From Candidatus Sodalis endolongispinus (lineage in GTDB: Bacteria > Pseudomonadota > Gammaproteobacteria > Enterobacterales > Enterobacteriaceae), in NCBI RefSeq assembly GCF_018777395.1, contig NZ_JAFJYC010000002.1, forward strand, positions 372,001 through 436,000: 64,000 nucleotides of DNA, written 5' to 3'. Below the pieces are notes generated by a model. It was not told where the DNA came from, did not search any database, and saw only the letters and a list, made by a program, of their open reading frames with translations. The position numbers were made by a program, and so were the translations under genes. Every line of letters begins with the position of its first letter. Positions within the stretch are counted from its first letter, which is position 1. Of this stretch, positions 31,784 through 42,559 are shown in pieces.

Positions 31784-32884
31784 TTAATGTAATTCTTTGA
31801 GTTGTTTTTCCGGGTTATCGATTTTTTCCGGCGGTGGCGCCTCCTGCATCCAGGCGAAAATCAACCGCCAGGATACCGCCAGTACCACCGGGCCGATGAA
31901 CAGGCCTATCATTCCGAAGGCTAGCAAGCCGCCTAATACGCCGCACAACACCAGCAGCATCGGCAGGTCGGCCCCCATATGGATGAAAATTGGTCGCAGG
32001 ATGTTGTCCAGGGTCGCCACGACGCAGCTCCACACCAATAGCACGGTTCCCCAGGTAGTGTCGCCACTCCAATAGAGCCAGATCATGGCCGGAATAAGCA
32101 CCGGCAAGGGGCCCAACTGCGCGATGCACAGCACGAACATGGTCACGGTCAGTACGCTCGGGAGCGGAATGCCGGTGATAGCCAGACCGATACCGCCCAG
32201 TACGGACTGGACGATGGCGGTCAGCAGCACGCCAAGCGCGACCGCGCGGATGGCCTGCGCTGCCAGCAGGACCGACGCATCCCCCCGTTCGGCGCCCAGG
32301 CGAATGGCGAAATGTCGCACCGTCATTCCCACGCGTTCGCCGCGCAGATACAGAAAGACGCTGAACAGAATCATCAAAGCGCAGTGCAGCAGCAAACTGC
32401 CCAGGTTGGCCACCTGGCCCAGCAGCCAGCTGGCGGCTTTGCCGATGTAGGGCTGGATTTTGCTCATTAACGGCGCGCTGCCGCCGGAGATAAGCGATTG
32501 GCAGGCGCTGTAGAGTTTGCGGCCCACCATCGGCACATTTTGCAGCCAGGCAAGGGCGGGCAAGGTCAGGCGGTCCGGCTGCGTCGCCCAGGCCACCAGC
32601 GGTGCGCTATTATCAACAATACTGCTCACCAGAATCGACACCGGCAGTACAAACAGCAGCAACAGCAGCAGCGTCATGACCACCACCGCCAGCGAACGCC
32701 GTCCCCAGAGCAGATGCTGCACTTTAATCAGCAGCGGCCAGGTGGCTATTACCACCATTGAAGCCCAAGAAAAGCCGAGAATAAAAGGCTGTACCACCCA
32801 AAAGCAGCCAATAGTCATCAGCGCGATAAACGTCACGCTGAATAACATTCTGGGCAAATCGTGAAGCGGGCGCGGGAAATCCAT
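31784..32884 (-). CDS. ydiK: AI-2E/PerM-family transporter YdiK
   Basis: Polytopic inner membrane protein of 366 residues, family AI-2E exporter/PerM. The transported substrate is not established. It starts MDFPRPLHDLPRMLFSV and shows about seven to eight hydrophobic segments, with the family-typical extramembrane stretch (residues 100-160) and the C-terminal helices around LDNILRPIFIHMGADLPMLL. The tail is charged (PPPEKIDNPEKQLKELH). GGAG and AAAGG precede the start. Intact, adjacent to rprA as in E. coli. Confidence 0.9.
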   Translation of the reverse strand: MDFPRPLHDLPRMLFSVTFIALMTIGCFWVVQPFILGFSWASMVVIATWPLLIKVQHLLWGRRSLAVVVMTLLLLLLFVLPVSILVSSIVDNSAPLVAWATQPDRLTLPALAWLQNVPMVGRKLYSACQSLISGGSAPLMSKIQPYIGKAASWLLGQVANLGSLLLHCALMILFSVFLYLRGERVGMTVRHFAIRLGAERGDASVLLAAQAIRAVALGVLLTAIVQSVLGGIGLAITGIPLPSVLTVTMFVLCIAQLGPLPVLIPAMIWLYWSGDTTWGTVLLVWSCVVATLDNILRPIFIHMGADLPMLLVLCGVLGGLLAFGMIGLFIGPVVLAVSWRLIFAWMQEAPPPEKIDNPEKQLKELH

Positions 32885-33154
32885 GTAACACCTTTCTCCT
32901 CAAACAAACGACGGGTTACCCACGGCCTGCAAGGCCAATTTGGGCGAGTAGCATAATGATGGGGTATATCGCCGTTTTTTGACAGGGGGGATGAAAACTT
33001 TCGCCACGTAAGCCGCTCAGGTCGCCGCTGTAGGGGGATTTTTTTTGGCCAGCAGGACATGGAAGAAAAATATATGATAAAACAGTCAGGTTCGGCTGTT
33101 GCCGGCGGGCCCCCATCGCCCTGATGAGGCTTTAACACAATAGGTTTAGCGTCC

Positions 33155-36100
33155 ATGCTTCCAAAGATTTCCCAGGCCCCTGGCGTCGACCCGGTGGTGA
33201 TCCGAATTCCTCGACCGGCTGAAGCGGGAGTGATTTACCGGCGATAGCGCCACCGCCTATGCCGACCGCCTGACCATGGCGACAGATAACAGCATTTATC
33301 AATTGTTGCCCGATGCGGTGATCTTTCCCCGCTCCAGCGAGGATGTCGCGCTGATTGGCCGGCTGGCGACGTTGCCAGCGTTTCACTCGCTCAGCTTCAC
33401 CCCGCGCGGCGGCGGCACTGGCACCAATGGACAATCCCTTAATCGCGGCGTGATTGTGGACATGTCACGCTATATGAACCGCATTCTTGACGTCAACGCC
33501 GAGCAAGGCTGGGTGCGGGTGGAAGCGGGGGTTATTAAAGATCAGTTAAATCAGTATCTCAAACCGCTCGGTTATTTCTTCTCGCCCGAGCTGTCCACCA
33601 GCAACCGCGCCACCCTGGGCGGCATGATCAATACCGATGCCTCGGGACAGGGCTCGCTGGTGTACGGCAAAACCTCCGATCATGTCCTCGGACTGCGGGC
33701 GGTATTGCTGGGTGGCGAGCTGCTAGAGACCAGCGCGATGCCGACGTCGGCGGCGCAGGCGCTGGCGACGCAGCCGGGCCGCATTGGCGACATTTATCGC
33801 ACGGTCTTGGAACGCTGCCTGCAGCAGCGCAGTCTGATCGTGGAAAAGTTTCCCGATCTCAACCGTTTCCTGACCGGTTATGATCTGCGCCATGTCTTCA
33901 GCGACGATTTGCAAACCTTCGATCTAACCCTTATCCTCACCGGCTCCGAGGGTACGCTGGCGTTTATCACCGAGGCGACGCTGGATATTACGCCGCTGCC
34001 GAAAGTGCGCCGTTTAGTGAATGTGAAGTATGACTCTTTCGATTCCGCCCTGCGCAATGCGCCGTTTATGCTGGCAGCCCATGCGCTATCGGTGGAAACC
34101 GTCGATTCCAAGGTGCTGAATCTGGCGCGGGAGGATATTGTCTGGGACTCGGTGCGCGAGCTCATCGAAGATGTCCCTGGCCAGACGATGCAGGGGCTGA
34201 ATATCGTGGAATTCGCCGGCGACGATGGTGCCCTGATAGACGGTCAACTGGAGACCTTACGCGCCGGGCTGGATAGCTTGATGGCGGCCGGCGAGGCCGG
34301 GGTTATCGGTTATCAGCTGTGCGGTCAGCTGGCGGAAATCGAGCGTATTTACGCCATGCGCAAGAAAGCGGTAGGGTTGCTTGGCAATAGCAAAGGCCCG
34401 GCGAAGACAATCCCGTTTGCCGAAGATACCTGCGTTCCACCCCAACATCTGGCGGATTATATCGCCGAATTCCGGGCGCTGCTCGACAGTCACCAGCTCA
34501 GCTACGGCATGTTCGGCCATGTGGATGCCGGCGTGCTGCACGTGCGTCCCGCGCTGGATATGTGTGATCCGGCGCAGGAAGTGCTGATGAAGCAACTGTC
34601 CGATCGCATCGTGGCGCTGACCGCCAAATATGTCGGCCTGCTGTGTGGCGAGCACGGTAAAGGTTTTCGCGCCGAGTACAGCCCGGCGTTCTTTGGCGAC
34701 GTGTTGTACCAGGAGTTGCGCCATATTAAAACGGCGTTCGATTCTGCCAACCGGCTGAACCCCGGCAAAATTTGTCCGCCGCTGGCAAACGATGCGCCGA
34801 TGCTGACGGTGGATGCCGTCAAACGCGGCACTTTCGATCGCCAGATCCCCGTGGCGGTGCGCGGAGCCTGGCGCGGCGCAATGGAGTGCAATGGCAACGG
34901 TTTGTGCTTTAACTTTGACACCCTGAGTCCGGTGTGCCCGTCGATGAAAATCACCGCTGACCGGATCCATTCACCAAATGGACGGGAGACGCTGGTGCGC
35001 GAATGGCTGCGGTTGCTGGCGCAGCAGGGCGTTAGTCCGCTGCAGTTGGAGCAGGAATTGCCGCGGGGAATGGCCACCCTGCGCGACGTCGCCGCGCGAG
35101 TGGGCAACAGCTGGCGGGCGCGGCGCGGCGAGTACGATTTTCCCACGAAGTGAAAAGCGCGATGTCCGGCTGTCTGGCCTGTAAGGCCTGCTCAAGCCAG
35201 TGTCCGATTAAAATCGATGTACCGGGCTTCCGCGCGCGCTTTTTGCAGCTTTACCACAGCCGGTATCTACGACCGGTGCGCGATTATCTGGTGGCGGGGG
35301 TGGAAAGGTACGCGCCGCTCATGGCGCTGGCGCCGGCAACGTTCAATTTCTTTCTCAAGTGGCCCGTCGTGCGCACGTTAAGCGAACGTGCCTTAGGGAT
35401 GGTGGATGTGCCGCTGCTGTCGCAGCCGCCGTTGCGTCGTCAGGCGGCGGACATTTTCAACGCGCAGCCCACGTTGGAAGCACTAGAGCACATGTCCGTC
35501 GAACAGCGCCAGACCCATGTGCTTATCGTGCAGGATCCCTTTACCAGCCATTATGATGCGCGCGTGGTGGCGGATTTCGCCCGTCTGGTGGTAAAACTGT
35601 GGCTGACACCGGTGTTATTGCCCTTTTCCCCTAACGGCAAAGCGCAGCATATCAAAGGGTTTTTGCAGCGTTTCGCCCGTACCGCCCGGCGCACGGCGGA
35701 TTTTCTCAACCGCACGGCGCGGCTGGAACTGCCGATGGTGGGGGTCGATCCGGCTCTGGTGCCCTGCTATCGAGAAGTGCTGGGCGCCACCCGTGGCGAT
35801 TTCCAGGTGCAATTGGTCCATGAATGGCTTGCCGGCCTGCCGGAGAGCGACCACGCACCGTCGCGGGTCCACGCGCCCGAACCGGCGGTACAGGCGGCGC
35901 CCTGGTACCTGTTCGGCCACTGTACCGAAGCCACACAATTACCGGCGAGCGCCCGGCAATGGCGCGACATTTTCGCCCGCTACGGCGCCCGCCTGGAGAC
36001 GGTCAGCGTCGGCTGCTGCGGCATGGCGGGCACCTATGGTCACGAGAGCGCGAATTATGCCCATTCGCGCGGTATTTATGCGCTCTCCTGGCAACAACAA

Positions 36101-36223
36101 CTTGCACAGCTGCCGCGCGGCCGTTGCCTGGCGATCGGCTATTCCTGCCGCAGTCAGGTCAAACGTATTGAGGGGGAAGGTCTCCGTCATCCGCTGCAGG
36201 CGCTTTTGGAGATTATCGCATGA
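33155..36223 (+). pseudogene. ydiJ: FAD/Fe-S D-2-hydroxyglutarate dehydrogenase YdiJ, three lesions
   Basis: Would encode an about 1018-residue flavoprotein with an N-terminal FAD-binding domain and a C-terminal Fe-S/CCG domain. It starts at 33155 with MLPKISQAPGVDPVVIR. One extra A near 33204 shifts the frame, and the restored reading FLDRLKRE then meets TGA (Gly in relatives, 33228-33230) before FTGDSATAYADRL. The long frame from 33276 carries FTPRGGGTGTNGQSLNRG and SNRATLGGMINTDASGQGSL. It breaks at 35145, where one T is missing, and GEYDFSHEVKSAMSGCLACK resumes in the next frame to FGHCTEATQLP and the CCGMAG cysteines. Three independent lesions make it dead. Confidence 0.9.
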
Positions 36224-36678
36224 TTTGGACGCGTACGCCGTCGTTGGAGAGACTTAATCAGATAGCCCAGGGATGCATGATAGGTTATCTGGGGATCTGC
36301 TACACCAGACTGGAGGAGGATGAACTGGAAGCCATCATGCCGGTGGATGAACGCACCCGTCAGCCCTTCGGCATCTTAGACGGCGGCGCTTCGGTGGTGC
36401 TGGCGGAGACAGTGGGCTCCGCCGCCGGCTATCTTTGTACGCGCGAGGACCAGCGGATCGTGGGGCTCGATATTAACGCCAATCATCTGCATAGCGTTTA
36501 TGATGGCTGGGTGCGCGCGGTATGCCGCCCGTTTCATCTTGGTCGCACGCGCCAGGTGTGGGATATCCACATTTTCGATGACACGGTGCGGCTGACCTGC
36601 GTCTCCCGCTTGACCACCGCCGTGTTGGACGGGGCCGGGCGGCTGAGGCGACACTTGGCGCCTTTACAGCGAATTTAG
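36220..36678 (+). CDS. menI: 1,4-dihydroxy-2-naphthoyl-CoA hydrolase MenI, His54 changed to Asp
   Basis: Hotdog-fold thioesterase that releases dihydroxynaphthoate in menaquinone synthesis. The ATG overlaps the ydiJ stop as ATGA. The product has 152 residues against about 136 in E. coli, with an added tail (DGAGRLRRHLAPLQRI). Catalytic Glu63 is present in VVLAETVGS. The family's HGGAS motif reads DGGAS: codon GAC at 36379-36381 gives Asp54 in place of His. That histidine is conserved and important in this thioesterase family, so activity may be reduced even though the frame is open. It could be an early, still cryptic pseudogene. Confidence 0.82.
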   Translation: MIWTRTPSLERLNQIAQGCMIGYLGICYTRLEEDELEAIMPVDERTRQPFGILDGGASVVLAETVGSAAGYLCTREDQRIVGLDINANHLHSVYDGWVRAVCRPFHLGRTRQVWDIHIFDDTVRLTCVSRLTTAVLDGAGRLRRHLAPLQRI

Positions 36679-37862
36679 GCCGGCGCCGTCTGCTTTAGCC
36701 GTAAGGTCATCAGCGCCGCCAGCACCGCCATCAGCGCGGCGGCCAGATAGATCCATGACATGCCCAGATGGGACATCACCACGCCGGCGGCCGGCCCGGC
36801 CACGCCAAGCGCCAGATCGAGAAACGCGCAGTAGGTGCCCAGTGCGGTGCCCTGATTTTGCGGCGGGACCTGTTTCATGGCCTCCACCCCCAGCGCCGGA
36901 AACACCAGCGAGAAACCGGCACCGGTAAGCAGCGCGCCGATACTCGCTATCGCCGCGACCGGCGCCGCCCACAGCAGCAGCCCGGCGGTTTCAACCACAA
37001 AAGACAGCAGCGCCACCCGACGGCCGCCGTAACGGCCGATGACGTTGCACCACATCAGTCTGACGCCGACAAAAGCGCAGCTCATCAGCGTCAGGGCGAA
37101 GGCGGCGCCGCTCCAACCGCGCTCGGCAAAATACAACGTGATGAAGCTGACAATGACGCCGAAACCCAGCGTTCCCAGACCCAGTACCAGACCGAACAGC
37201 CAGACTTTACCGAACACGGCGGTAAACGGAATACGCCTGCCGGCGCTTACGCTGACCGCGGGACGGCGCAGTGCCACCTGCCAGGAGCCAATGCCGACCA
37301 ACAGGATGAACCCGCCGACCAGCGCCAAACCGCCGAGGTTATTGAAAAGCACCCCCAGCGGAGCGCCAATGGCGATTGCGCCGTAGGTGGCCACGCCGTT
37401 CCAGGAAATAACACGGCCGGTGTGCCGCTGTCCGACCGCGCCGATGCCCCACAGCATCGAGCCGGTGCTGGCGAAACTTTCGCCCACGCCCAGCAGCAGC
37501 CGGCCGGCAAAAAGACAGCAGAGACTCAGCACCGGCTGGGCGGTAGTGGCACGGGCCATCATATAGCAGGCGCCGCTCAGGGCGCAGCATAGCAGGCCGA
37601 TAAGCACGATTTTTTCGGTCCCAGCAGATCGGCGCAGCGGCCTGCATAGGGACGGCTGGCCAGGGTGCTGAAATATTGCAGGCTGATGGCGATACCGGCG
37701 AGCAGGGTCGAAAAACCCAGCGTGGTGTGGGTAAAGCCTGGCAGGATGGCCAGCGGAATACCAATGGTCAAATAGCAAATAAAGGTGAAAAAAGATAGGG
37801 ATGATGCGCTTATTCAACTCCGGTGCCGCGAGTGGCGCGGCGGGGCGGTCAGACGTGGGCAT
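36675..37862 (-). pseudogene. MFS transporter (YfcJ/YhhS-like) with two homopolymer indels
   Basis: Would encode a 12-helix inner membrane major facilitator, probably an efflux permease; substrate unknown. The frame from 37862 reads [20 protein letters not shown]. After a run of six T near 37790 the family reading [18 protein letters not shown] moves to another frame and runs to [16 protein letters not shown]. At a run of six A near 37610 it returns to the first frame with [18 protein letters not shown] and stays open to the end. One extra T and one missing A therefore put about 60 residues (helices 1-2 and the A-loop) out of frame. The two shifts compensate, so the 395-codon frame stays open but encodes a scrambled segment. 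Confidence 0.8.
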
Positions 37863-38595
37863 AACAGGATCCAGCGGGCAATCACCAAAGGACCCAGCAT
37901 AGCGCTATCACCCGGGTCATGGGAATCAGAAATGTGCCCGGTTGGTCGCCGTCAGGGCAGGTCAGGCGTACCGACGACATCCCCTTACTGGACAACCCGC
38001 CACAGGGGGCGACGCGGTGGCAGCGACCTATGCCGTTGGTTTGGCGGCGCACAGAAGAGCCTGCTGCCGCCGGCGCTTTTGTGATATAATTGTTATCAAG
38101 ACCAGCAAGGCCGTGATGACCGTGATGAGCTCGATAATTGAAGCCAATATTAGCGAGCGTAATCGGCCAGCAGCCACGTAATGATAATTATTATCAAATA
38201 AAGACAGTATAGCCGTTACGCTTATTTCCGTCGCATTTTAGGGTTATTTCCCCATTGGCTATTTGCTGAACGAAAATGACGAATTATTTTTTCGCCTGTT
38301 ATAAAAATAGTTTATTTCTATGAATATTCGCTTTAGTCACGGGGCAGAAAGTTTTAGTATTAAAAAATGTTCTTTTCTTTTCATACATACGGAAAATCAG
38401 GGTATTAGCGGTGTAATAGCCATAAATTAATTAGGGAAATAGCGGTCAAAAACGGTTTTTTGCCGGCGATAGCCGCAGCCATTTCCCCGCAAACGGACTA
38501 TTCCCCTATAAAGGTCAAGGTTGAAGAGAAAATACAACTCTTTAACATAGGCGGATTTTCCGAGTATCAGCTTGTAACGTCATGAGGTAAACCTG
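37863..38595. other. long leader between the MFS gene and sufA
   Basis: No gene recognised. The first half is GC-rich and may contain worn coding remnants. From about 38160 it is AT-rich, with two Fur-like sites (the better one listed separately, the weaker at 38079-38097). A weak promoter candidate for sufA is TTGAAG at 38521-38526 and TAACAT at 38543-38548. Confidence 0.45.
38177..38195. promoter_or_regulatory. Fur box upstream of suf
   Basis: CGTAATGATAATTATTATC matches the 19-base Fur consensus GATAATGATAATCATTATC at 16 positions. Suf operons are Fur-repressed, but this site lies 400 bases before the sufA start, much further than in E. coli. It could instead serve the divergent MFS gene or a lost gene. 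Confidence 0.6.
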
Positions 38596-38970
38596 ATGCA
38601 AGTAGACAATAAGGTTGAGACATTCTCCCTGGAGGAGAATATCTGGCGCGGCCTGACTCTAACCGATTCCGCCGCCCGTCAGATCCGGCGTCTGGTAGAG
38701 AGCGACCCCACCATGCTGGGATTGCGGCTTAGCGTCAAACAGTCCGGCTGCGCCGGTTTCGGCTATGTGGTGGAAAAGGCCATTCAGACCGATGACAGCG
38801 ACCGGGTTTACGATCATGACGGTGCCAAACTGTACGTGCCGCTAAAAACGATGCCTTTTATTGACGGCACGGAACTCGATTACGTACAGGAAGGTTTGAA
38901 CCACGTATTCAAATTTAACAATCCTAAAGCTCAGCACGCCTGCGGGTGCGGCGAGAGTTTTGGCCTTTGA
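38596..38970 (+). CDS. sufA: Fe-S cluster A-type carrier SufA
   Basis: Carries and delivers iron-sulfur clusters assembled by SufBCD. The 124-residue product has the three conserved cysteines of A-type carriers: Cys52 in SGCAGFGY and Cys116 and Cys118 in HACGCGESFG. GAGG lies eight bases upstream of the ATG. It is first in a complete sufABCDSE operon and is intact. Confidence 0.95.
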   Translation: MQVDNKVETFSLEENIWRGLTLTDSAARQIRRLVESDPTMLGLRLSVKQSGCAGFGYVVEKAIQTDDSDRVYDHDGAKLYVPLKTMPFIDGTELDYVQEGLNHVFKFNNPKAQHACGCGESFGL

Positions 38971-38983
38971 GCGATGAATCATT

Positions 38984-40489
38984 ATGGCACGAAGCAATAC
39001 AGACACCCCTGAGGCGATTGACGCAACGCAACCCTGGGTGAAAAGCGAGCGTTATAAAGAAGGCTTCTTTACCCAATTGGCCACCGAAGAGCTGGCGCAC
39101 GGCATCAGTGAAGACGTGGTGCGCGCTATCTCGGCGAAACGCGATGAGCCGGAGTGGATGCTGGAGTTTCGTCTTAACGCCTATCGCGCCTGGCTGGAAA
39201 TGGACGAGCCGCACTGGCTGAAAGCCCATTACAAACCGCTCGACTATAACGATTACAGTTATTATTCCGCACCGTCGTGCGGCGCCTGCGATGATACCTG
39301 CGGCTCGCAGCCCGGGGCGACGCAGCAGTCCGGCGCGGAAGTGGCGAAAAACTACCTGACCGATGAAGTGGAACAGGCGTTCAACCAGCTCGGCGTGCCG
39401 GTACGCGAAGGCAGCGAGGTCGCGGTCGATGCAATTTTCGATTCGGTGTCGGTTTCCACCACCTATCGCCATAAGCTGGCGGAGCAGGGCATTATTTTCT
39501 GCTCCTTCGGTGAGGCTATCCATGAGCATCCCGAACTGGTGCGCCAGTATATGGGCAGCGTGATACCCGCTAACGACAATTTCTTTGCCGCGCTCAACTC
39601 GGCGGTCGCCTCCGACGGGACATTCGTTTATGTGCCGAAGGGCGTGCGCTGCCCGATGGAGCTGTCGACCTATTTCCGTATCAACGCCGCCAAAACCGGC
39701 CAGTTCGAGCGCACTATCCTGATTGCCGATGAAGGCAGTTATGTCAGCTATATCGAGGGCTGCTCGGCGCCGGTGCGCGACAGCTATCAGCTGCATGCGG
39801 CGGTAGTGGAAGTGATTGTACTGAAAGATGCTGAGGTGAAGTATTCCACGGTGCAAAACTGGTTCGCCGGCAGCGAAGCCGAGGGCGGAATTCTCAATTT
39901 CGTCACCAAGCGCGCGCTGTGCGCGGGTGAAAACGCCAAAATGTCTTGGACGCAGTCCGAAACCGGTTCGGCCATCACCTGGAAGTATCCGAGCGTGATT
40001 TTGCGCGGCGACAATTCGGTGGGGGAATTCTTCTCGGTCGCGCTGACCAACGGCCGCCAGCAGGCGGATACCGGCACCAAGATGATCCATATCGGCGAAA
40101 ATACCCGCTCGACCATTATTTCAAAGGGCATTTCGGCCGGACAGAGCGAAAACACCTATCGCGGGCTGGTGAAAATTATGCCGACCGCTACCAACGCACG
40201 TAATTTTACCCAGTGTGACTCCATGCTTATCGGCAGCGAATGCGGCGCTCATACCTTTCCTTATGTAGAAGCGCGCAACAATACCGCCCAGTTGGAGCAC
40301 GAAGCGACCACCTCGCGTATCGGCGAAGATCAGCTGTTCTACTGCCGCCAGCGCGGCATCAGCGAAGACGATGCGATTTCGATGATCGTCAACGGCTTTT
40401 GCAAGGACGTGTTCTCCGAGCTGCCGCTGGAGTTTGCCGTGGAAGCGCAAAAATTACTGGCTATCAGCCTTGAACACAGCGTGGGCTAA
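38984..40489 (+). CDS. sufB: Fe-S assembly scaffold SufB
   Basis: Scaffold subunit of the SufBC2D complex on which clusters are built. The 501-residue product is slightly longer than in E. coli (495). Conserved parts include [32 protein letters not shown], the beta-helix core and the C-terminal [20 protein letters not shown], whose cysteine takes part in cluster assembly. It lies 13 bases after sufA. Intact. Confidence 0.96.
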   Translation: MARSNTDTPEAIDATQPWVKSERYKEGFFTQLATEELAHGISEDVVRAISAKRDEPEWMLEFRLNAYRAWLEMDEPHWLKAHYKPLDYNDYSYYSAPSCGACDDTCGSQPGATQQSGAEVAKNYLTDEVEQAFNQLGVPVREGSEVAVDAIFDSVSVSTTYRHKLAEQGIIFCSFGEAIHEHPELVRQYMGSVIPANDNFFAALNSAVASDGTFVYVPKGVRCPMELSTYFRINAAKTGQFERTILIADEGSYVSYIEGCSAPVRDSYQLHAAVVEVIVLKDAEVKYSTVQNWFAGSEAEGGILNFVTKRALCAGENAKMSWTQSETGSAITWKYPSVILRGDNSVGEFFSVALTNGRQQADTGTKMIHIGENTRSTIISKGISAGQSENTYRGLVKIMPTATNARNFTQCDSMLIGSECGAHTFPYVEARNNTAQLEHEATTSRIGEDQLFYCRQRGISEDDAISMIVNGFCKDVFSELPLEFAVEAQKLLAISLEHSVG

Positions 40490-40551
40490 GGCCGCGCTAC
40501 CGCGTTTGCTGCCCGGACGGCTCGACAGGGCGGGTAAAGGAAAAATGAAAC

Positions 40552-41298
40552 ATGTTATCGATTAAAGATTTGAACATCAGCGTGGAAGACAACGCTATTC
40601 TCAAAGGACTGAATCTGGAAGTGAAACCCGGCGAGGTCCACGCCATCATGGGGCCAAACGGCTCCGGGAAGAGTACTCTGTCCGCGACGCTTGCCGGGCG
40701 CGAAGATTATGAGGTGACATCCGGTGAGGTCATGTTCAATGACCGCGATCTGCTGGCGCTGGAGCCGGAAGAGCGCGCCGGCGAAGGCGTGTTCATGGCG
40801 TTCCAATACCCGGTGGAAATACCGGGCGTCAGCAACCAGTTTTTCCTGCAGACGGCCGTCAATGCCGTGCGCAAATACCGCGAACAGCCGCCGCTGGACC
40901 GCTTCGATTTTGCCGATTTTATCGACGCCAAGATTGAACTGTTGAAAATGCCGGCCGATCTGCTGACCCGCTCGGTCAATGTGGGCTTTTCCGGCGGCGA
41001 GAAAAAACGTAATGATATTCTGCAAATGGCGGCGCTGGAGCCGGATTTATGCATTCTGGATGAGACGGACTCCGGTCTGGATATCGATGCGCTGAAGATT
41101 GTCGCCCATGGTGTGAATACCCTGCGTGACGGCAAGCGTTCTTTTATTATCGTTACCCACTATCAGCGTATTCTGGACTACATCAAACCAGACCACGTTC
41201 ATGTGCTGTATCAGGGCCGCATTGTAAAATCCGGTGATTTTTCCCTGGTGAAACAGCTTGAGGAGCAAGGCTATGGCTGGCTTACCGAACAACAGTAA
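40552..41298 (+). CDS. sufC: Fe-S assembly ATPase SufC
   Basis: ABC-type ATPase that drives conformational change of SufB-SufD. The 248-residue product has Walker A GPNGSGKST (residues 34-42), a Suf-type signature FSGGEKKRN, Walker B LCILDETDSGLDID and a switch histidine in IIVTHYQRIL. AAAGGA precedes the start. The next gene, sufD, begins inside its last codons, so the two are translationally coupled. Confidence 0.96.
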   Translation: MLSIKDLNISVEDNAILKGLNLEVKPGEVHAIMGPNGSGKSTLSATLAGREDYEVTSGEVMFNDRDLLALEPEERAGEGVFMAFQYPVEIPGVSNQFFLQTAVNAVRKYREQPPLDRFDFADFIDAKIELLKMPADLLTRSVNVGFSGGEKKRNDILQMAALEPDLCILDETDSGLDIDALKIVAHGVNTLRDGKRSFIIVTHYQRILDYIKPDHVHVLYQGRIVKSGDFSLVKQLEEQGYGWLTEQQ

Positions 41299-42559
41299 CG
41301 CCCGCGCGCTGACTCAATGGCATCAATTGTTTGCCGGGCAGAGCGCGGCGCGCTCTGCCGACGCCTACGCCCATTGGCGGGACGTGGAGCGTTTGGGGCT
41401 GCCCACCCGCCAGCACGAGCATTGGAAATACACCCCGCTTGACGGGCTGTTGGCGCACCGCTTTACCCCCGCCGCCACCCGCGCGGTGTCCGCTCCAGTG
41501 CGCGATGCCTTGAGCCTGACGCTTGCAGCCTACCGGTTGGTGTTTGTCGATGGCCGTTTTGCGCCGGCGCTGAGCGATAGCGATACCGGTTTGTGGCAAA
41601 TCGAGGTGGAGGAAGGGGCCGCCCGCCGGGCGCTGCCTACTCCCATCCAGCCGGAGATGTTTTTGCATTTGACCGAAAGCTTGAGTCAGCAGACCACCCG
41701 CATTCGCCTGCCGGCGGGCAAGGTGGCGCAACGCCCGCTGTATCTGCTGCATATCAGCCAGGGCGGCGAGGATAACGAAGCGCTGAGCACGCTGCATTAC
41801 CGCCATCATATCGATATCGAGTCCGGTGCGCAGGGGCAAATTATCGAACATTTCGCCAGCGTCGATGCCCAGGGGCATTTCAGCGGCGCCCGTACCACTT
41901 TAACGATCGGCGACAATGCGCACCTGAGCCATATCAAGCTGGCTTTTGAAAGCCGCGCCAGCTACCACTTCAGCCATAATGATATCAGCGTGGGTCGCGA
42001 TGCGGTGGTGCGCAGCAGTACTTTTATTCTTGGCGCAGGCTTGACCCGGCATCAGACCAGCGCGCAGTTAAACGGCGAAGGCTCCGATTTGGCGATAAAC
42101 AGCCTGCTGCTGACCTTGGGGCAGGATATTAGCGATACCCGCACCTATCTTGAGCACAATAAAGGCCATTGCCTGAGCCGTCAGCTGCACAAAGTGATTG
42201 CCCGCGATCGCGGCAAGGGAGTGTTCAACGGGCTGATTAAAGTGGCCAAGCATGCGCTGAAAACCGACGGTCAGATGACCAATAATAATCTGCTGCTCGA
42301 TCGCCTGGCGGAGGTGGACACCAAACCGCAGCTGGAAATTTATGCCGATGACGTAAAATGCAGTCATGGCGCCACAGTGGGGCGAATCGACGAGGAGCAG
42401 ATGTTTTATTTGCGTTCGCGCGGCATCACCCGCGAAGACGCCCAGCAGATGATCATTTATGCTTTCGCGGCGGAAGTGACGGAAGCGATTGGCCACGAAG
42501 GGGTGCGTGCCACGGTGCTGGCGCGTATCGCCGATGCATTACAGGGGGTGGCAGCATGA
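41273..42559 (+). CDS. sufD: Fe-S assembly protein SufD
   Basis: Paralogue and partner of SufB in SufBC2D, needed for iron acquisition. The start at 41273, inside the end of sufC, gives [20 protein letters not shown], the family N-terminus; an in-frame ATG at 41258 is also possible. The product has 428 residues. The C-terminal [20 protein letters not shown] contains the conserved His of the SufB-SufD interface. It ends overlapping sufS as ATGA. Intact. Confidence 0.94.
   Translation: MAGLPNNSNARALTQWHQLFAGQSAARSADAYAHWRDVERLGLPTRQHEHWKYTPLDGLLAHRFTPAATRAVSAPVRDALSLTLAAYRLVFVDGRFAPALSDSDTGLWQIEVEEGAARRALPTPIQPEMFLHLTESLSQQTTRIRLPAGKVAQRPLYLLHISQGGEDNEALSTLHYRHHIDIESGAQGQIIEHFASVDAQGHFSGARTTLTIGDNAHLSHIKLAFESRASYHFSHNDISVGRDAVVRSSTFILGAGLTRHQTSAQLNGEGSDLAINSLLLTLGQDISDTRTYLEHNKGHCLSRQLHKVIARDRGKGVFNGLIKVAKHALKTDGQMTNNNLLLDRLAEVDTKPQLEIYADDVKCSHGATVGRIDEEQMFYLRSRGITREDAQQMIIYAFAAEVTEAIGHEGVRATVLARIADALQGVAA

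Noticed and set aside
38924..40090. 388-codon minus-strand open frame
   Set aside because: It is the antisense shadow of sufB; the plus strand encodes a complete, conserved SufB.
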